DNA of 64,000 bases from Lota lota (GCA_026745465.1 JACYXH010000712.1:1-64000); one strand, 5' to 3'. Counted from the stretch's first letter, positions 1 through 19,810 are shown. Notes: generated by a model not told the origin, from the letters alone. A program made the numbers and translations.

Positions 1-3000
1 GATCACACAACACTATAGATCACACAACACTAGCACACAACACTAGAGATCACACAACACTAGAGATCACACAACACTAGAGATCACACAACACTAGAGA
101 TCACACAACACTAGACACAACACTAGAGATCACACAACACTAGAGATCACACAACACTAGAGATCACACAACACTAGAGATCACACAACACTAGAGACAC
201 AACACTATAGATCACACAACACTAGAGATCACGCACAACACTAGAGATCACACAACACTGAGATCACACAACACTAGAGATCACACAACACTAGAGATCA
301 CACAACACTAGAGATCACACAACACTGAGACACAACACTAGAGATCACACAACACTGGAGATCACACAACACTAGAGATCACACAACACTAGAGATCACA
401 CAACACTAGAGATCACACAACACTAGCAGATCACACAACACTGGGAGATCACACAACACTGGAGATCACACAACACTAGGAGATCACACAACACTAGAGA
501 TCACACAACACTAGAGATCACACAACACTAGAGATCACACAACACTAGAGATCACACAACACTAGAGATCACACAACACTAGAGATCACACAACACTAGA
601 GATCACACAACACTAGAGATCACACAACACTAGAGATCACACAACACTAGAGATCACACAACACTAGAGATCACACAACACTAGAGATCAACACAACACT
701 AGAGATCACACAACACTAGAGATCACACACAACACTAGAGATCACACAACACTAGAGATCACACAACACTAGAGATCACACAACACTAGAGATCACACAA
801 CACTAGAGATCACACAACACTAGAGATCACACAACACTAGAGATCACACAACACTAGAGATCACACAACACTGGAGATCACACAACACTAGAGATCACAC
901 AACACTAGAGATCACACAACACTGGAGATCACACAACACTAGAGATCACACAACACTAGAGATCACACAACACTAGAGATCACACAACACTAGAGATCAC
1001 ACAACACTAGAGATCACACAACACTAGAGATCACACAACACTAGAGATCACACAACACTAGAGATCACACAACACTGAGATCACACAACACTAGAGATCA
1101 CACAACACTAGAGATCACACAACACTAGAGATCACACAACACTAGAGATCACACAACACTAGAGATCACACAACACTAGAGATCACACAACACTAGAGAT
1201 CACACAACACTAGAGATCACACAACACTAGAGATCACACAACACTAGAGATCACACAACACTAGAGATCACACAACACTAGAGATCACACAACACTAGAG
1301 ATCACACAACACTAGAGATCACACAACACTAGAGATCACACAACACTAGAGATCACACAACACTAGAGATCACACAACACTAGAGATCACACAACACTAG
1401 AGATCACACAACACTAGAGATCACACAACACTAGAGATCACACAACACTAGAGATCACACAACACTAGAGATCACACAACACTAAGATCACACAACACTA
1501 GAGATCACACAACACTAGAGATCACACAACACTAGAGATCACACAACACTAGAGATCACACAACACTAGAGATCACACAACACTAGAGATCACACAACAC
1601 TAGAGATCACACAACACTAGAGATCACACAACACTAGAGATCACACAACACTAGAGATCACACAACACTAGAGATCACACAACACTAGAGATCACACAAC
1701 ACTAGAGATCACACAACACTAGAGATCACACAACACTAGAGATCACACAACACTAGAGATCACACAACACTAGAGATCACACAACACTAGAGATCACACA
1801 ACACTAGAGATCACACAACACTAGAGATCACACAACACTAGAGATCACACAACACTAGACACAACACTAGAGATCACACAACACTAGAGATCACACAACA
1901 CTAGAGATCACACAACACTAGAGATCACACAACACTGGAGATCACACAACACTAGAGATCACACAACACTAGAGATCACACAACACTAGAGATCACAACA
2001 CTAGAGATCACACAACACTAGAGATCACACAACACTAGAGATCACACAACACTGGAGAATCACACAACACTAGAGATCACACAACACTAGAGATCACACA
2101 ACACTAGAGATCACACAACACTAGAGATCACACAACACTAGAGATCACACAACACTAGACACAACACTAGAGATCACAACACTAGAGATCACACAACACT
2201 AGAGATCACACAACACTGGAGATCACACACAACACTAGAGATCACACAACACTAGAGATCACACAACACTAGAGATCACACAACACTAGAGATCACACAA
2301 CACTAGAGATCACACAACACTAGAGATCACACAACACTAGAGATCACACAACACTAGAGATCACACAACACTAGAGATCACACAACACTAGAGATCACAC
2401 AACACTAGAGATCACACAACACTAGAGATCACACAACACTAGAGATCACACAACACTAGAGATCACACAACACTAGAGATCACACAACACTAGAGATCAC
2501 ACAACACTAGAGATCACACAACACTAGAGATCACACAACACTAGAGATCACACAACACTAGAGATCACACAACACTAGAGATCACACAACACTAGAGACA
2601 CAACACTAGAGATCACACAACACTAGAGATCACACAACACTAGAGATCACACAACACTAGAGATCACACAACACTAGAGATCACACAACACTAGAGATCA
2701 CACAACACTAGAGATCACACAACACTAGAGATCACACAACACTAGAGATCACACAACACTAGAGATCACACAACACTAGAGATCACACAACACTAGATCA
2801 CACAACACTAGAGATCACACAACACTAGAGATCACACAACACTAGATCACACAACACTAGAGATCACACAACACTAGAGATCACACAACACTAGAGATCA
2901 CACAACACTAGAGATCACAACACTAGAGATCACACAACACTAGAGATCACACAACACTAGAGATCACACAACACTAGAGATCACACAACACTAGAGATCA

Positions 3001-6000
3001 CACAACACTAGATCACACAACACTGGAGATCACACAACACTAGAGATCACACAACACTAGAGATCACACAACACTAGAGATCACACAACACTAGAGATCA
3101 CACAACACTGGAGATCACACAACACTAGAGATCACACAACACTAGAGATCACACAACACTAGAGATCACACAACACTAGAGATCACACAACACTAGAGAT
3201 CACACAACACTGAGATCACACAACAAGAGATCACACAACACTAGAGATCACACAACACTAGAGATCACACAACACTAGAGATCACACAACACTAGAGATC
3301 ACACAACACTAGAGATCACACAACACTAGAGATCACACAACACTAGAGATCACACAACACTAGAGATCACACAACACTAGAGATCACAACACTAGAGATC
3401 ACACAACACTAGGAGATCACACAACACTAGAGATCACACAACACTAGAGATCACACAACACTGGAGATCACACAACACTAGAGATCACACAACACTAGAG
3501 ATCACACAACAACACTAGAGATCACACAACACTAGAGATCACACAACACTAGAGATCACACAACACTAGAGATCACACAACACTAGAGATCACACAACAC
3601 TAGAGATCACACAACACTAGAGATCACACAACACTAGAGATCACACAACACTAGAGATCACACAACACTAGAGATCACACAACACTAGAGATCACACAAC
3701 ACTAGATCACACAACACTAGAGATCACACAACACTAGAGATCACACAACACTAGAGATCACACAACACTAGAGATCACACAACACTAGAGATCACACAAC
3801 ACTAGAGATCACACAACACGAGATCACACAACACTAGAGATCACACAACACTAGAGATCACACAACACTAGAGATCACACAACACTAGAGATCACACAAC
3901 ACTAGAGATCACACAACACTAGAGATCACACAACACTAGATCACACAACACTAGAGATCACACAACACTGGAGATCACACAACACTAGAGATCACACAAC
4001 ACTAGAGATCACACAACACTAGAGATCACACAACACTAGAGATCACACAACACTAGACACAACACTAGAGATCACACAACACTAGAGATCACACAACACT
4101 AGAGATCACACAACACTAGAGATCACACAACACTAGAGATCACACAACACTGAGATCACACAACACTAGAGATCACACAACACTAGAGATCACACAACAC
4201 TAGAGATCACACAACACTAGAGATCACACAACACTAGAGATCACACAACACTAGAGATCACACAACACTAGATCACACAACACTAGAGATCACACAACAC
4301 TGGAGATCACACAACACTAGAGATCACACAACACTAGAGATCACACACAACACTAGAGATCACACAACACTAGAGATCACACAACACTAGAGATCACACA
4401 ACACTAGAGATCACACAACACTAGAGATCACACAACACTAGAGATCACACAACACTAGAGATCACACAACACTAGAGATCACACAACACTAGAGATCACA
4501 CAACACTAGAGATCACACAACACTAGAGATCACACAACACTAGAGATCACACAACACTGGAGATCACACAACACTAGAGATCACACAACACTAGAGATCA
4601 CACAACACTAGAGATCACACAACACTAGAGATCACACAACACTAGAGATCACACAACACTAGAGATCACACAACACTAGAGATCACACAACACTGGAGAT
4701 CACACAACACTAGAGATCACACAACACTAGAGATCACACAACACTAGAGATCACACAACACTAGAGATCACACAACACTAGAGATCACACAACACTAGAG
4801 ATCACACAACACTAGAGATCACACAACACTAGAGATCACACAACACTGGAGATCACACAACACTAGAGATCACACAACACTAGAGATCACACAACACTAG
4901 AGATCACACACAACACTGGAGATCACACAACACTAGAGATCACACAACACTAGAGATCACACACAACACTGAGATCACACAACACTAGAGATCACACAAC
5001 ACTAGAGATCACACAACACTAGAGATCACACAACACTAGAGATCACACAACACTAGAGATCACACAACACTGGAGATCACACAACACTAGAGATCACACA
5101 ACACTGGAGATCACACAACACTAGAGATCACACAACACTAGAGATCACACAACACTAGAGATCACACAACACTAGAGATCACACAACACTAGAGATCACA
5201 CAACACTAGAGATCACACAACACTGGAGATCACACAACACTAGAGATCACACAACACTAGAGATCACACAACACTAGAGATCACACAACACTGGAGATCA
5301 CACAACACTAGAGATCACACAACACTAGAGATCACACAACACTAGAGATCACACAACACTAGAGATCACACAACACTAGAGATCACACAACACTAGAGAT
5401 CACACAACACTAGAGATCACACAACACTAGAGATCACACAACACTGGAGATCACACAACACTAGAGATCACACAACACTAGAGATCACACAACACTAGAG
5501 ATCACACAACACTAGAGATCACACAACACTAGAGATCACACAACACTAGAGATCCACACAACACTAGAGATCACACAACACTGGAGATCACACAACACTA
5601 GAGATCACACACAACACTGGAGATCACACAACACTAGAGATCACACAACACTAGAGATCACACAACACTAGAGATCACACAACACTGAGATCACACAACA
5701 CTAGAGATCACACAACACTAGAGATCACACAACACTAGAGATCACACAACACTAGACACAACACTAGAGATCACACAACACTAGAGATCACACAACACTA
5801 GAGATCACACAACACTAGAGATCACACAACACTAGAGATCACACAACACTAGATCACACAACACTAGAGATCACACAACACTAGAGATCACACAACACTA
5901 GAGATCACACAACACTAGATCACACAACACTAGAGATCACACAACACTAGAGATCACACAACACTAGAGATCACACAACACTAGAGATCACACAACACTA

Positions 6001-9000
6001 GAGATCACACAACACTGGAGATCACACAACACTAGAGATCACACAACACTAGAGATCACACAACACTAGATCACACAACACTAGAGATCACACAACACTA
6101 GAGATCACACAACACTAGAGATCACACAACACTAGAGATCACACAACACTAGAGATCACACAACACTAGAGATCACACAACACTAGAGATCACACAACAC
6201 TAGAGATCACACAACACTAGAGATCACACAACACTAGATCACACAACACTAGAGATCACACAACACTAGAGATCACACAACACTGGAGATCACACAACAC
6301 TAGAGATCACACAACACTAGAGATCACACAACACTAGAGATCACACAACACTAGACACAACACTGGAGATCACACAACACTAGAGATCACACAACACTAG
6401 AGATCACACAACACCAGAGATCACACAACACTAGAGATCACACAACACTAGAGATCACACAACACTGGAGATCACACAACACTAGAGATCACAACACTAG
6501 AGATCACACAACACTAGAGATCACACAACACTAGAGATCACACAACACTAGAGATCACACAACACTAGAGATCACACAACACTAGAGATCACACAACACT
6601 AGAGATCACACAACACTAGAGATCACACAACACTAGAGATCACACAACACTAGAGATCACACAACACTAGAGACAACACTAGAGATCACACAACACTAGA
6701 GATCACACAACACTAGAGATCACACAACACTAGAGATCACACAACACTGGAGATCACACAACACTAGAGATCACACAACACTAGAGATCACACAACACTA
6801 GAGATCACACAACACTGAGATCACACAACACTAGAGATCACACAACACTAGAGATCACACAACACTAGATCACACAACACTAGAGATCACACAACACTAG
6901 AGATCACACAACACTAGAGATCACACAACACTAGAGATCACACAACACTAGAGATCACACAACACTAGAGATCACACAACACTAGAGATCACACAACACT
7001 AGAGATCACACAACACTAGAGATCACACAACACTAGAGATCACACAACACTAGAGATCACACAACACTAGAGATCACACAACACTAGAGATCACACAACA
7101 CTAGAGATCACACAACACTAGAGATCACACAACACTAGAGATCACACAACACTAGAGATCACACAACACTAGAGATCACACAACACTAGACAACACTAGA
7201 GATCACACAACACTAGAGATCACACAACACTAGACACAACACTAGAGATCACACAACACTAGAGATCACACAACACTAGAGATCACACAACACTAGAGAT
7301 CACACAACACTAGAGATCACACAACACTAGAGATCACACAACACTAGAGATCACACAACACTAGAGATCACACAACACTAGAGATCACACAACACTAGAG
7401 ATCACACAACACTAGAGATCACACAACACTAGAGATCACACAACACTGAGATCACACAACACTAGAGATCACACAACACTAGAGATCACACAACACTAGA
7501 GATCACACAACACTAGAGATCACACAACACTAGAGATCACACAACACTAGAGATCACACAACACTGGAGATCACACAACACTAGAGATCACACAACACTA
7601 GAGATCACACAACACTAGAGATCACACAACACTAGAGATCACACAACACTAGAGATCACACAACACTAGAGATCACACAACACTAGAGATCACACAACAC
7701 TAGAGATCACACACAACACTAGAGATCACACAACACTAGAGATCACACAACACTAGAGATCACACAACACTAGAGATCACACAACACTAGAGATCACACA
7801 ACACTGGAGATCACACAACACTGGAGATCACACAACACTAGAGATCACACAACACTAGATCACACAACACTAGAGATCACACAACACTAGAGATCACACA
7901 ACACTAGAGATCACACAACACTAGAGACAACACTAGAGATCACACAACAACACTAGAGATCACACAACACTAGATCACACAACACTAGAGATCACACAAC
8001 ACTGAGATCACACAACACTAGAGATCACACAACACTAGAGATCACACAACACTAGAGATCACACAACACTAGAGATCACACAACACTGAGATCACACAAC
8101 ACTAGAGATCACACAACACTAGAGATCACACAACACTAGAGATCACAACACTAGAGATCACACAACACTAGAGATCACACAACACTAGAGATCACACAAC
8201 ACTAGACACAACACTAGAGATCACACAACACTAGAGATCACACAACACTAGAGATCACACAACACTGGAGATCACACAACACTAGAGATCACACAACACT
8301 AGAGATCACACAACACTAGAGATCACACAACACTAGAGATCACACAACACTAGAGATCACACAACACTAGAGATCACACAACACTAGAGATCACACAACA
8401 CTAGAGATCACACAACACTAGAGATCACACAACACTGAGATCACACAACACTAGAGATCACACAACACTAGAGATCACACAACACTAGAGATCACACAAC
8501 ACTAGAGATCACACAACACTAGAGATCACACAACACTAGAGATCACACAACACTAGAGATCACACAACACTAGAGATCACACAACACTAGAGATCACACA
8601 ACACTAGAGATCACACAACACTAGAGATCACACAACAACACTAGATCACAACACTAGAGATCACACAACACTAGAGATCACACAACACTAGAGATCACAC
8701 AACACTAGAGATCACACAACACTAGAGATCACACAACACTAGAGATCACACAACACTAGACACAACACTAGAGATCACACAACACTAGAGATCACACAAC
8801 ACTAGAGATCACACAACACTAGATCACACAACACTAGAGATCACACAACACTAGAGATCACACAACACTAGAGATCACACAACACTAGAGATCACACAAC
8901 ACTAGAGATCACACAACACTAGACACAACACTAGCGATCACTAAACACTAGAGATCACACAACACTAGAGATCAACCAACACTAGAGATCACACAACACT

Positions 9001-11690
9001 AGAGATCACACAACACTGGAGATCACACAACACTAGAGATCACACAACACTAGAGATCACACAACACTAGAGATCACACAACACTGGAGATCACACAACA
9101 CTAGAGATCACACAACACTAGAGATCACACAACACTAGAGATCACACAACACTAGAGATCACACAACACTGGAGATCACACAACACTAGAGATCACACAA
9201 CACTAGAGATCACACAACACTAGATCACACAACACTAGAGATCACACAACACTAGAGATCACACAACACTAGAGATCACACAACACTAGAGATCACACAA
9301 CACTAGAGATCACACAACACTAGAGATCACACACAACACTAGAGATCACACAACACTAGAGATCACACAACACTAGAGATCACACAACACTAGAGATCAC
9401 ACAACACTAGAGATCACACAACACTGGAGATCACACAACACTAGAGATCACACAACACTAGAGATCACACAACACTAGGACACACAACACTAGAGATCAC
9501 ACAACACTAGAGATCACACAACACTAGAGATCACACAACACTAGAGATCACACAACACTAGAGATCACACAACACTAGAGATCACACAACACTGGAGATC
9601 ACACAACACTAGAGATCACACAACACTAGAGATCACACAACACTAGAGATCACACAACACTAGAGATCACACAACACTAGAGATCACACAACACTAGAGA
9701 TCACACAACACTAGAGATCACACAACACTAGAGATCACACAACACTAGAGATCACACAACACTAGAGATCACACAACACTAGAGATCACACAACACTAGA
9801 GATCACACAACACTGGAGATCACACAACACTAGAGATCATCACACAACACTAGAGATCACACAACACTAGAGATCACACAACACTAGAGATCACACAACA
9901 CTGGAGATCACACAACACTAGAGATCACACAACACTAGAGATCACACAACACTAGACACAACACTAGAGATCACACAACACTAGAGATCACACAACACTA
10001 GAGATCACACAACACTAGAGATCACACAACACTAGAGATCACACAACACTAGAGATCACACAACACTGGAGATCACAACACTAGAGATCACACAACACTA
10101 AAGATCACACAACACTAGAGATCACACAACACTAGAGATCACACAACACTGAGATCACACAACACTAGAGATCACACAACACTAGAGATCACACAACACT
10201 AGAGATCACACAACACTAGAGATCACACAACACTAGAGATCACACAACACTAGAGATCACACAACACTAGAGATCACACAACACTAGAGATCACACAACA
10301 CTGGAGATCACACAACACTAGAGATCACACAACACTAGAGATCACACAACACTGGAGATCACACAACACTAGAGATAACACAACACTAGAGATCACACAA
10401 CACTGGAGATCACACAACACTAGAGATCACACAACACTAGAGATCACACAACACTAGACACAACACTAGAGATCACACAACACTAGAGATCACACAACAC
10501 TAGAGATCACACAACACTAGACACAACACTAGAGATCACACAACACTGGAGATCACACAACACTAGAGATCACACAACACTAGAGATCACACAACACTAG
10601 AGATCACACAACACTAGAGATCACACAACACTAGACACAACACTAGAGATCACACAACACTAGACACAACACTAGAGATCACACAACACTAGAGATCACA
10701 CAACACTAGAGATCACACAACACTGGAGATCACACAACACTAGAGATCACACAACACTAGAGATCACACAACACTGGAGATCACACAACACTATGATCAC
10801 ACAACACTAGAGATCACACAACACTAGACACAACACTAGACACAACACTAGAGATCACACAACACTAGAGATCATACAACACTAGACACAAAACTAGAGA
10901 TCAAACAACACTGGAGATCACACAACACTAGAGATCACACAACACTGGAGATCACACAACACTAGAGATCACACAACACTAGACACAACACTAGAGATCA
11001 CAACACTAGAGATCACACAACACTGGAGATCATACAACACTAGAGATCACATAACACTGGAGATCACACAACACTAGAGATCACACAAACTAGAGATCAC
11101 ACAACACTAGAGATCACACAACACTAGAGATCACACAACACTAGAGATCCACAACACTAGACATCACACAACACTGAGATCACACAACACTAGAGATCAC
11201 ACAACACTAGAGATCACACAACACTAGAGATCACACAACACTAGAGATCACACACTAGACAACACTAGAGATCACACAACACCAGAGATCACACACACAA
11301 GATCACACAACACTAGAATCACACAACACTGAGACACACAACTGGTCAACAACACTAACACAACACTAGAGATCACACAACACTAGAGATCACACAACAC
11401 TAGAGATAACAACATAGAACACACAACACTAGGATCACACAACACTGCAGCCACACAACACTGAGATCAAACGACACTGAACACACAACACTTGTCCACA
11501 CAACACTAGGATCACACAACACTGGGATCTTGAGCTCACACATGGAGATCACAAACACTGGAGATCACACAACACTTTCACACCTGTGTCACACACACTG
11601 AGACTCAACACTGAGATCACACAACACTAGAGATCACACAACACTAGAGTCACACAACACTTTACAACACTTACACAACACTAGAGATCA
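1..11690. repeat. 17-bp satellite array (about 680 copies)
   Basis: Head-to-tail repeats of the 17-mer GATCACACAACACTAGA fill the window from its first base, so the array continues to the left. Copies are nearly identical up to about 10.8 kb. The commonest variants are TGGA for TAGA, a short unit that has lost the GATC part, and an added AC. From about 11.2 kb the units degenerate and stop near 11,690, as expected at an array edge where homogenisation fades. The period is not a multiple of three and each unit holds TAG, so no long reading frame exists. Every unit contains GATC. I do not recognise it as a named fish satellite. Confidence 0.97.
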
Positions 11691-12488
11691 CACTCACAAA
11701 CTTACCATCATTCAAGTCACATTTACGTTAACGTACCATCATTCAAGTCGCAGTACTTGATAACCTTGGACTTCCTGTTAACAGAAGTTAGAAAGAGCTT
11801 AACGTTGGTGAATGATTGCGGATATAACCGTAGTCGTTTACAAACCTTGACGGTCGATCCATAGTTTGTAACATCGACGTCATATGGTTAGAACAGCGAC
11901 ACATTTAACTGGTTAGATAGTTAGATATCCCGTTTGGTTTTCTAACCTGTAAGGACGCTCCACGGTTCTGTCCACTGAGCTGACGACCGGAGGAAGTGTG
12001 CAACAGCGAACCCTGGGGTCACAGAATACGGTGGAACACCGGAGCAACTGATTCGTTCAACCACACAAACAAAGAAATTACATATTATCCATTCTTTTTA
12101 ACTCTTACATGAAGCAGTTCTAATCGAAATAACAACACAACTCAAACAAAATATTAATATATGCGTTTATTATAAATCAGACGCGTTACATGTAATCGTA
12201 CCAAATCTGCTGATTCTAACAACAGCATGGCTCACGTGGGCTAACTGTTATAAAGTTAGAACTATAACTATCACAAACTAATAACTTCTAACTAATTAAC
12301 TAATTAATTTAGTCCTAGTTCCTATTATATATGCATGGCCAAAAAAAAAACTCACAAAACAGACTGGCCCCAATTAACAACTGAATAGTCATTTATGAAC
12401 AAGTGCGATAAGCGACTGTATGTTAAGACTGTTAGCAATATCCGCATATTATAAAGGGTGGAATCCTACAATCACAAAGCCAGGACCT

Positions 12489-12491
<3 letters not shown>
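11691..12491. other. Unique AT-rich DNA, no gene seen
   Basis: Non-repetitive flank of the satellite. It holds short TTAA and AATTAACTAATTAATT stretches and an A-run near 12,344, but no credible exon, RNA gene or recognised repeat. Confidence 0.6.

Positions 12492-12571
<80 letters not shown>
12492..12571. repeat. (GT)n microsatellite
   Basis: An uninterrupted GT run of about 80 bp. The 330 bp after it, before the next minisatellite, show no recognisable feature. Confidence 0.97.
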
Positions 12572-12574
<3 letters not shown>

Positions 12575-12991
12575 GGCCACTTGGTTGACCGTTGTCAACC
12601 ACGGTGGTGATGTTTGTTCAATGGTCCGGCTCTTTCATTGTGGACTCGCCATCCACGTTACTGCACTTTCCCTGGGGAGGATCAAAAGTACCCGATTACC
12701 ACGGTGATAGTAGAAGTGCCATGACACAAACAAACGTTGCCGACTAGGGTATGAAAACAACGCATCAACCTTCCTACCGTTAGCACAGTTTTGTCGCAGC
12801 GAACTGCAGGATTACCGTGACAACAAACACATTACCGTAGCGACGAACGGGGAGCCGCTACTCAATTCAAGGAGACATCGAAGAACAAACGAACGCTAGT
12901 TACCGGTCCCTGCGTGTCAGGGGACAGCGTGTCGGGCCCCTGCGTGTCGGGCTCCTGCGTGTCGGGCTCCTGCGTGTCGGGCTCCTGCGTG

Positions 12992-16180
<3,189 letters not shown>

Positions 16181-16375
16181 CTGCAGTTAGGGCCGATCAC
16201 AAGGGGCCAGGGTTTGGCACGGCGACTTACATGCAACACAAGACCACTTCACCGCTATTCAACAACTGTTACGTCAGCATTTATAAATACTTTCTTTTGA
16301 GGTCATGAAAACGTATCATTCCCAGTAATCACTTTTAACATAGAAAATCTGTTTAATTTCAATACTTTGCAAATA

Positions 16376-16625
16376 ACCCCCCCCCCCCCCCCCCCCCATC
16401 ATAATACATTATCTTACAGCACTTTTGGTAGCATAAGCACACATGCTAGTCATGGCATTAGCGCACATGCTTGTCATAGCATTAGCGCGCATGCCATAGC
16501 ATGTCAGTAATGCATGCTAGTCATAACAGCAGCACACATGCTAGTAAAAGCATTAGCGCATGCTAGTCATAGCATAAGCATATGCTATGACTAGCATGAG
16601 CATGCGTGTTAGTCACAGCATTAGC
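16376..16625. repeat. Poly-C run followed by degenerate GCATGCTAGTCATAGCATTAG repeats
   Basis: A homopolymer C run at about 16,376-16,397. From about 16,430 come roughly eight imperfect copies of a 24-29 bp unit built on GCTAGTCATAGCATTAGCGC with ACATGC spacers. Confidence 0.85.
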
Positions 16626-17648
16626 TACAAATGCTGGCCGTTCTATTGCCGCATGCCGAGATCCACTATCAACAGCATTCTGCAAAAACTCCACAGAAGA
16701 GCAGTCCTAAACCACTTCAAATCCTTTTGTTCTGCAATTCAACACTTACCCCGTCACAACAGGCTCCATCTTTCAATAACGCTGCAAGTAGAAGTCCAAC
16801 TATCGCGAGAGCCCTCTCGAGATCTTGGGAGAGATCCCTCTCCCAACTTTATTGACATATTTCATTATTTACATATGTATACAATAAATCAAATACAATT
16901 ATGTTATTCATATACTTCTTTATCTTGAAGACTTATAATAAATCAAAATGATTACGCTTAGTGCATGGAACTTGGTGCATGGAGGTATAATAAAGTTTAT
17001 CTTCCAAATTCAACCATGAAGACATATTTATATGGGCTGTAACACTGACATGTAGAGGTTGGCTAGATGTTACAAATGTACTTTCATTTAAATAATTGTA
17101 GGCAACTGTAACATTTTTGTGTAACATAAATTCGTACACATCACATCACTGTATTAACTCATATAAAGATAGACCAATAGGCGTTTTATTATTATATGTA
17201 ATAAAAAGGCCTATCAATATCTAAGCTATACATTATTGTATCATTGTACGTTGTTATTATACTGTATATTTGTTCTGTTTAATAAGGTGATTAAATAGGC
17301 TTTTGGTTGTGACCGAAAGCAGCTAGCCGCCAGCTTACACCAGCCGGCCGTAGCTGGCCTGTCATTACGTCCTATAGTTATCATACCGTCGTACTAAATC
17401 ATACTAAAATGTTAAAATGAAAGAGGCCAATTGCATCAATACGTTGGACTATAATAGCAAATCCAAATCGGACAATGAAGGGAATCGAACCGGTGACCTC
17501 TTGATTCGGGTGGTGGCCTCGCAACTTAAAAATATATATATTTCTTTAATAATCGAGCAAACAGGACACAAGTTCCTACGTGCTGCCGGGCTCCCCCTCC
17601 CACAGGGAGGCCCCGCCCCACGACCGGAGCGAACGAACCAAAGAGCCG
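16626..17648. other. Non-coding, with a SINE-like tRNA B-box remnant
   Basis: AT-rich sequence with no exon I can support. At 17,480-17,520 the minus strand has a B-box-like GGTTCGATTCCC preceded by a short tRNA-like stretch, probably a SINE head. A GC-rich block (about 17,575-17,690) precedes an LTR fragment. Confidence 0.45.
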
Positions 17649-17890
17649 GGTGTCCGGCTTTAACTGTTTAACTGACCCCCGGAGGCCGGGGGTCTGGGGG
17701 GAGGATATGCAGTTGAGAACAGACACATTGTTGGGGAGAGGAGCTTGCTCAGGAGTTTCTCACATGAGAACAAAGCACAATGCAGGAATACAGGAAAAAC
17801 AGACAGCTGTGGGGAGTTAGATAGTTAGAAAGACAGACAGGCCACTATAGTGTGCATGCATCATTTAATGGCAAAGAGAGACCAGCAATG
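17649..17890 (-). mobile_element. Partial LTR of an LTR retrotransposon (copy 1)
   Basis: Strongly similar to the LTR at 42,173-42,685, sharing for example GTGTCCGGCTTTAACTG, GGGGAGAGGAG and the TTTCTCACATGAGAACA block. It is an incomplete fossil with no internal coding region beside it. Family (Gypsy, ERV or other) is not determined. Confidence 0.7.
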
Positions 17891-18015
17891 TGATGTGTAA
17901 TTTTCGTTTGTTTGGGTACTGTATCATTTATCGACGTGTTTACTGTGTTCATTCAAGTATACAGTTGTCACGGCGTGACGTAGACGCGTCAGAGAAAAAT
18001 AGTTTCAAAGAACCA

Positions 18016-18016
<1 letters not shown>

Positions 18017-18107
<91 letters not shown>
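18017..18107. repeat. (GT)n microsatellite
   Basis: About 90 bp of GT. Confidence 0.97.
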
Positions 18108-18108
<1 letters not shown>

Positions 18109-19772
18109 GTCGTGGAGAGAGATACACACGAATTACGAGGAAAACGGCACACACACTGCAGCATGTGAAGCACAGCTTAAATCAAAACCTAAAACACAAC
18201 GTACTCACGTACGTAAATCATCGCGAGACTATCGGATTAACATCCTGCAACACCCACACACACACCTTCATCTCTGATACTTACACACTCCACAAAGGGA
18301 CGCTGACACATATGCGGGTGATCGCCACGACTGAGTGTGTGTGTGCGCGTGTAAGTTGTCCTACTTTTGTTCTATCTCTAAATTTGGAATAAGTAGTTGA
18401 CAAGTGATTGCACTAGAAGCTTAGCGCCCTCTGTTAGAAGATTGCACTATAGCGCCCTCTGTTGGACGGTACCATTAATTTGCTTCCATTAGGATTACAT
18501 TGACCTTCTGGATTCCAAAAACTTTGGGAGCCACTGTAGCTTCATAATCTGACATCCAGCATTCCTGATGTCTTATAGCAGATCTTCTGGGGGTGTAGGC
18601 ACAGAGCCTGGGCAGGAAATAAGAAACTGCAAGGGGCAGTTAGTTACACTTTATTTCTGTCATCCACTCGAGTGGATGAAGCTTTCAGAAGGGGATTTTA
18701 ATAAGTGCATCGCTGCAGTTGCAAGTCTACAAGGTGTTGATTTGACTCACTTTGATTTGCAGACGCTCTTTTTTTTTACTGTGATTATAGTAAAACATAC
18801 ACTGTTCACAGGTTTCATTAATGTACCATTATTGCAGAACATAACTGTAAGTCAATCAATGACCAGTGTATATTCTCGTCCTCCCACTCTCTGTTCCTGC
18901 TCCTCCTCTTCCTCTTTCTTTCACTTCTCTCTGCTCCTCCTCCTCTATCTCCTCCTCCCACTCTTCCTCTTCCTGCTCCTCCCTGTTCTTCCCTCCCCCT
19001 CCTCCCCCGCCACTTGGCTCACTCTGGATTTGAATATTTTCCTGACGCGCTTTTATTTTCCTAACTTGGAACCGTGTGTCAAAAAGGGAAAATTGCCTAC
19101 GAAGGGAGCTAATGGGCCAATGAGCTGCTTTCATCTGAACTACTGTTCATTGACTGTCAGTAACTACCCTGCAGTAACTAATAATTGTAACTAGTAACTG
19201 TTAGGTAACTACACAGCTGTAGCTTCCAGAAACCAACTAGTAATAATAGATTGCAGAGGAACACAGATTGAGAGGAAAGAAAAAGACATCAAGAGAGGGA
19301 TTGAAGTAATCCATTTATAATATACATGTTTAGATTGTATTGCATTTGTGAATATTTACATTTGTTTTTCACAGCCAAATATTCCCACAGCTCGTGTGTG
19401 ACACAGTCCATGAATATATCTGATGGAAACAAAGAGTTAGGAAGAGATTGAGAGATACAGAGAGGGTGAAGGAGAGATACAGAGAAAGGTGAGGAGAGAG
19501 AGATCATTTTGTTTTTACAAGAATAGGGATCTTTCCCTTCAGGGTCATGGATGGAGAGTTCATGACCTTAGAAAATGACCACACAAAATTAGTTTTCGAG
19601 GATGCATCATCACTGGAGAAAACAATGCTGTTGTCATGAAAATCACATCGTGCATCTTATCACCAAATAATATTATGACAGCCTTCACACTACTTCTTGT
19701 TCATATTAAGGAGGTGGTGAGGTTCTTGTGGGAAAATCACACACACAAACTCTTTGCAACCTTCATGCAATA

Positions 19773-19780
<8 letters not shown>
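18108..19780. other. Non-coding repeats, no gene supported
   Basis: The stretch 18,420-18,475 carries two copies of TAGCGCCCTCTGTT, a typical tail of fish short repeats. The block 18,575-18,730 resembles 53,989-54,160 (GCACARAGCCTGGGC and TTCAGAAGGGGATTT shared), so it is a dispersed repeat. A pyrimidine-rich tract runs 18,890-19,010. The bases 19,228-19,257 recur almost exactly at 50,853-50,882. No exon recognised. Confidence 0.5.

Positions 19781-19810
<30 letters not shown>

Noticed and set aside
1-11690. CRISPR array
   Set aside because: Units are contiguous 17-mers without unique spacers, in eukaryotic DNA.
18568-19194. A 208-codon plus-strand protein
   Set aside because: Serine/leucine-rich reading of a pyrimidine tract next to a dispersed repeat, with no splice signals or family resemblance.
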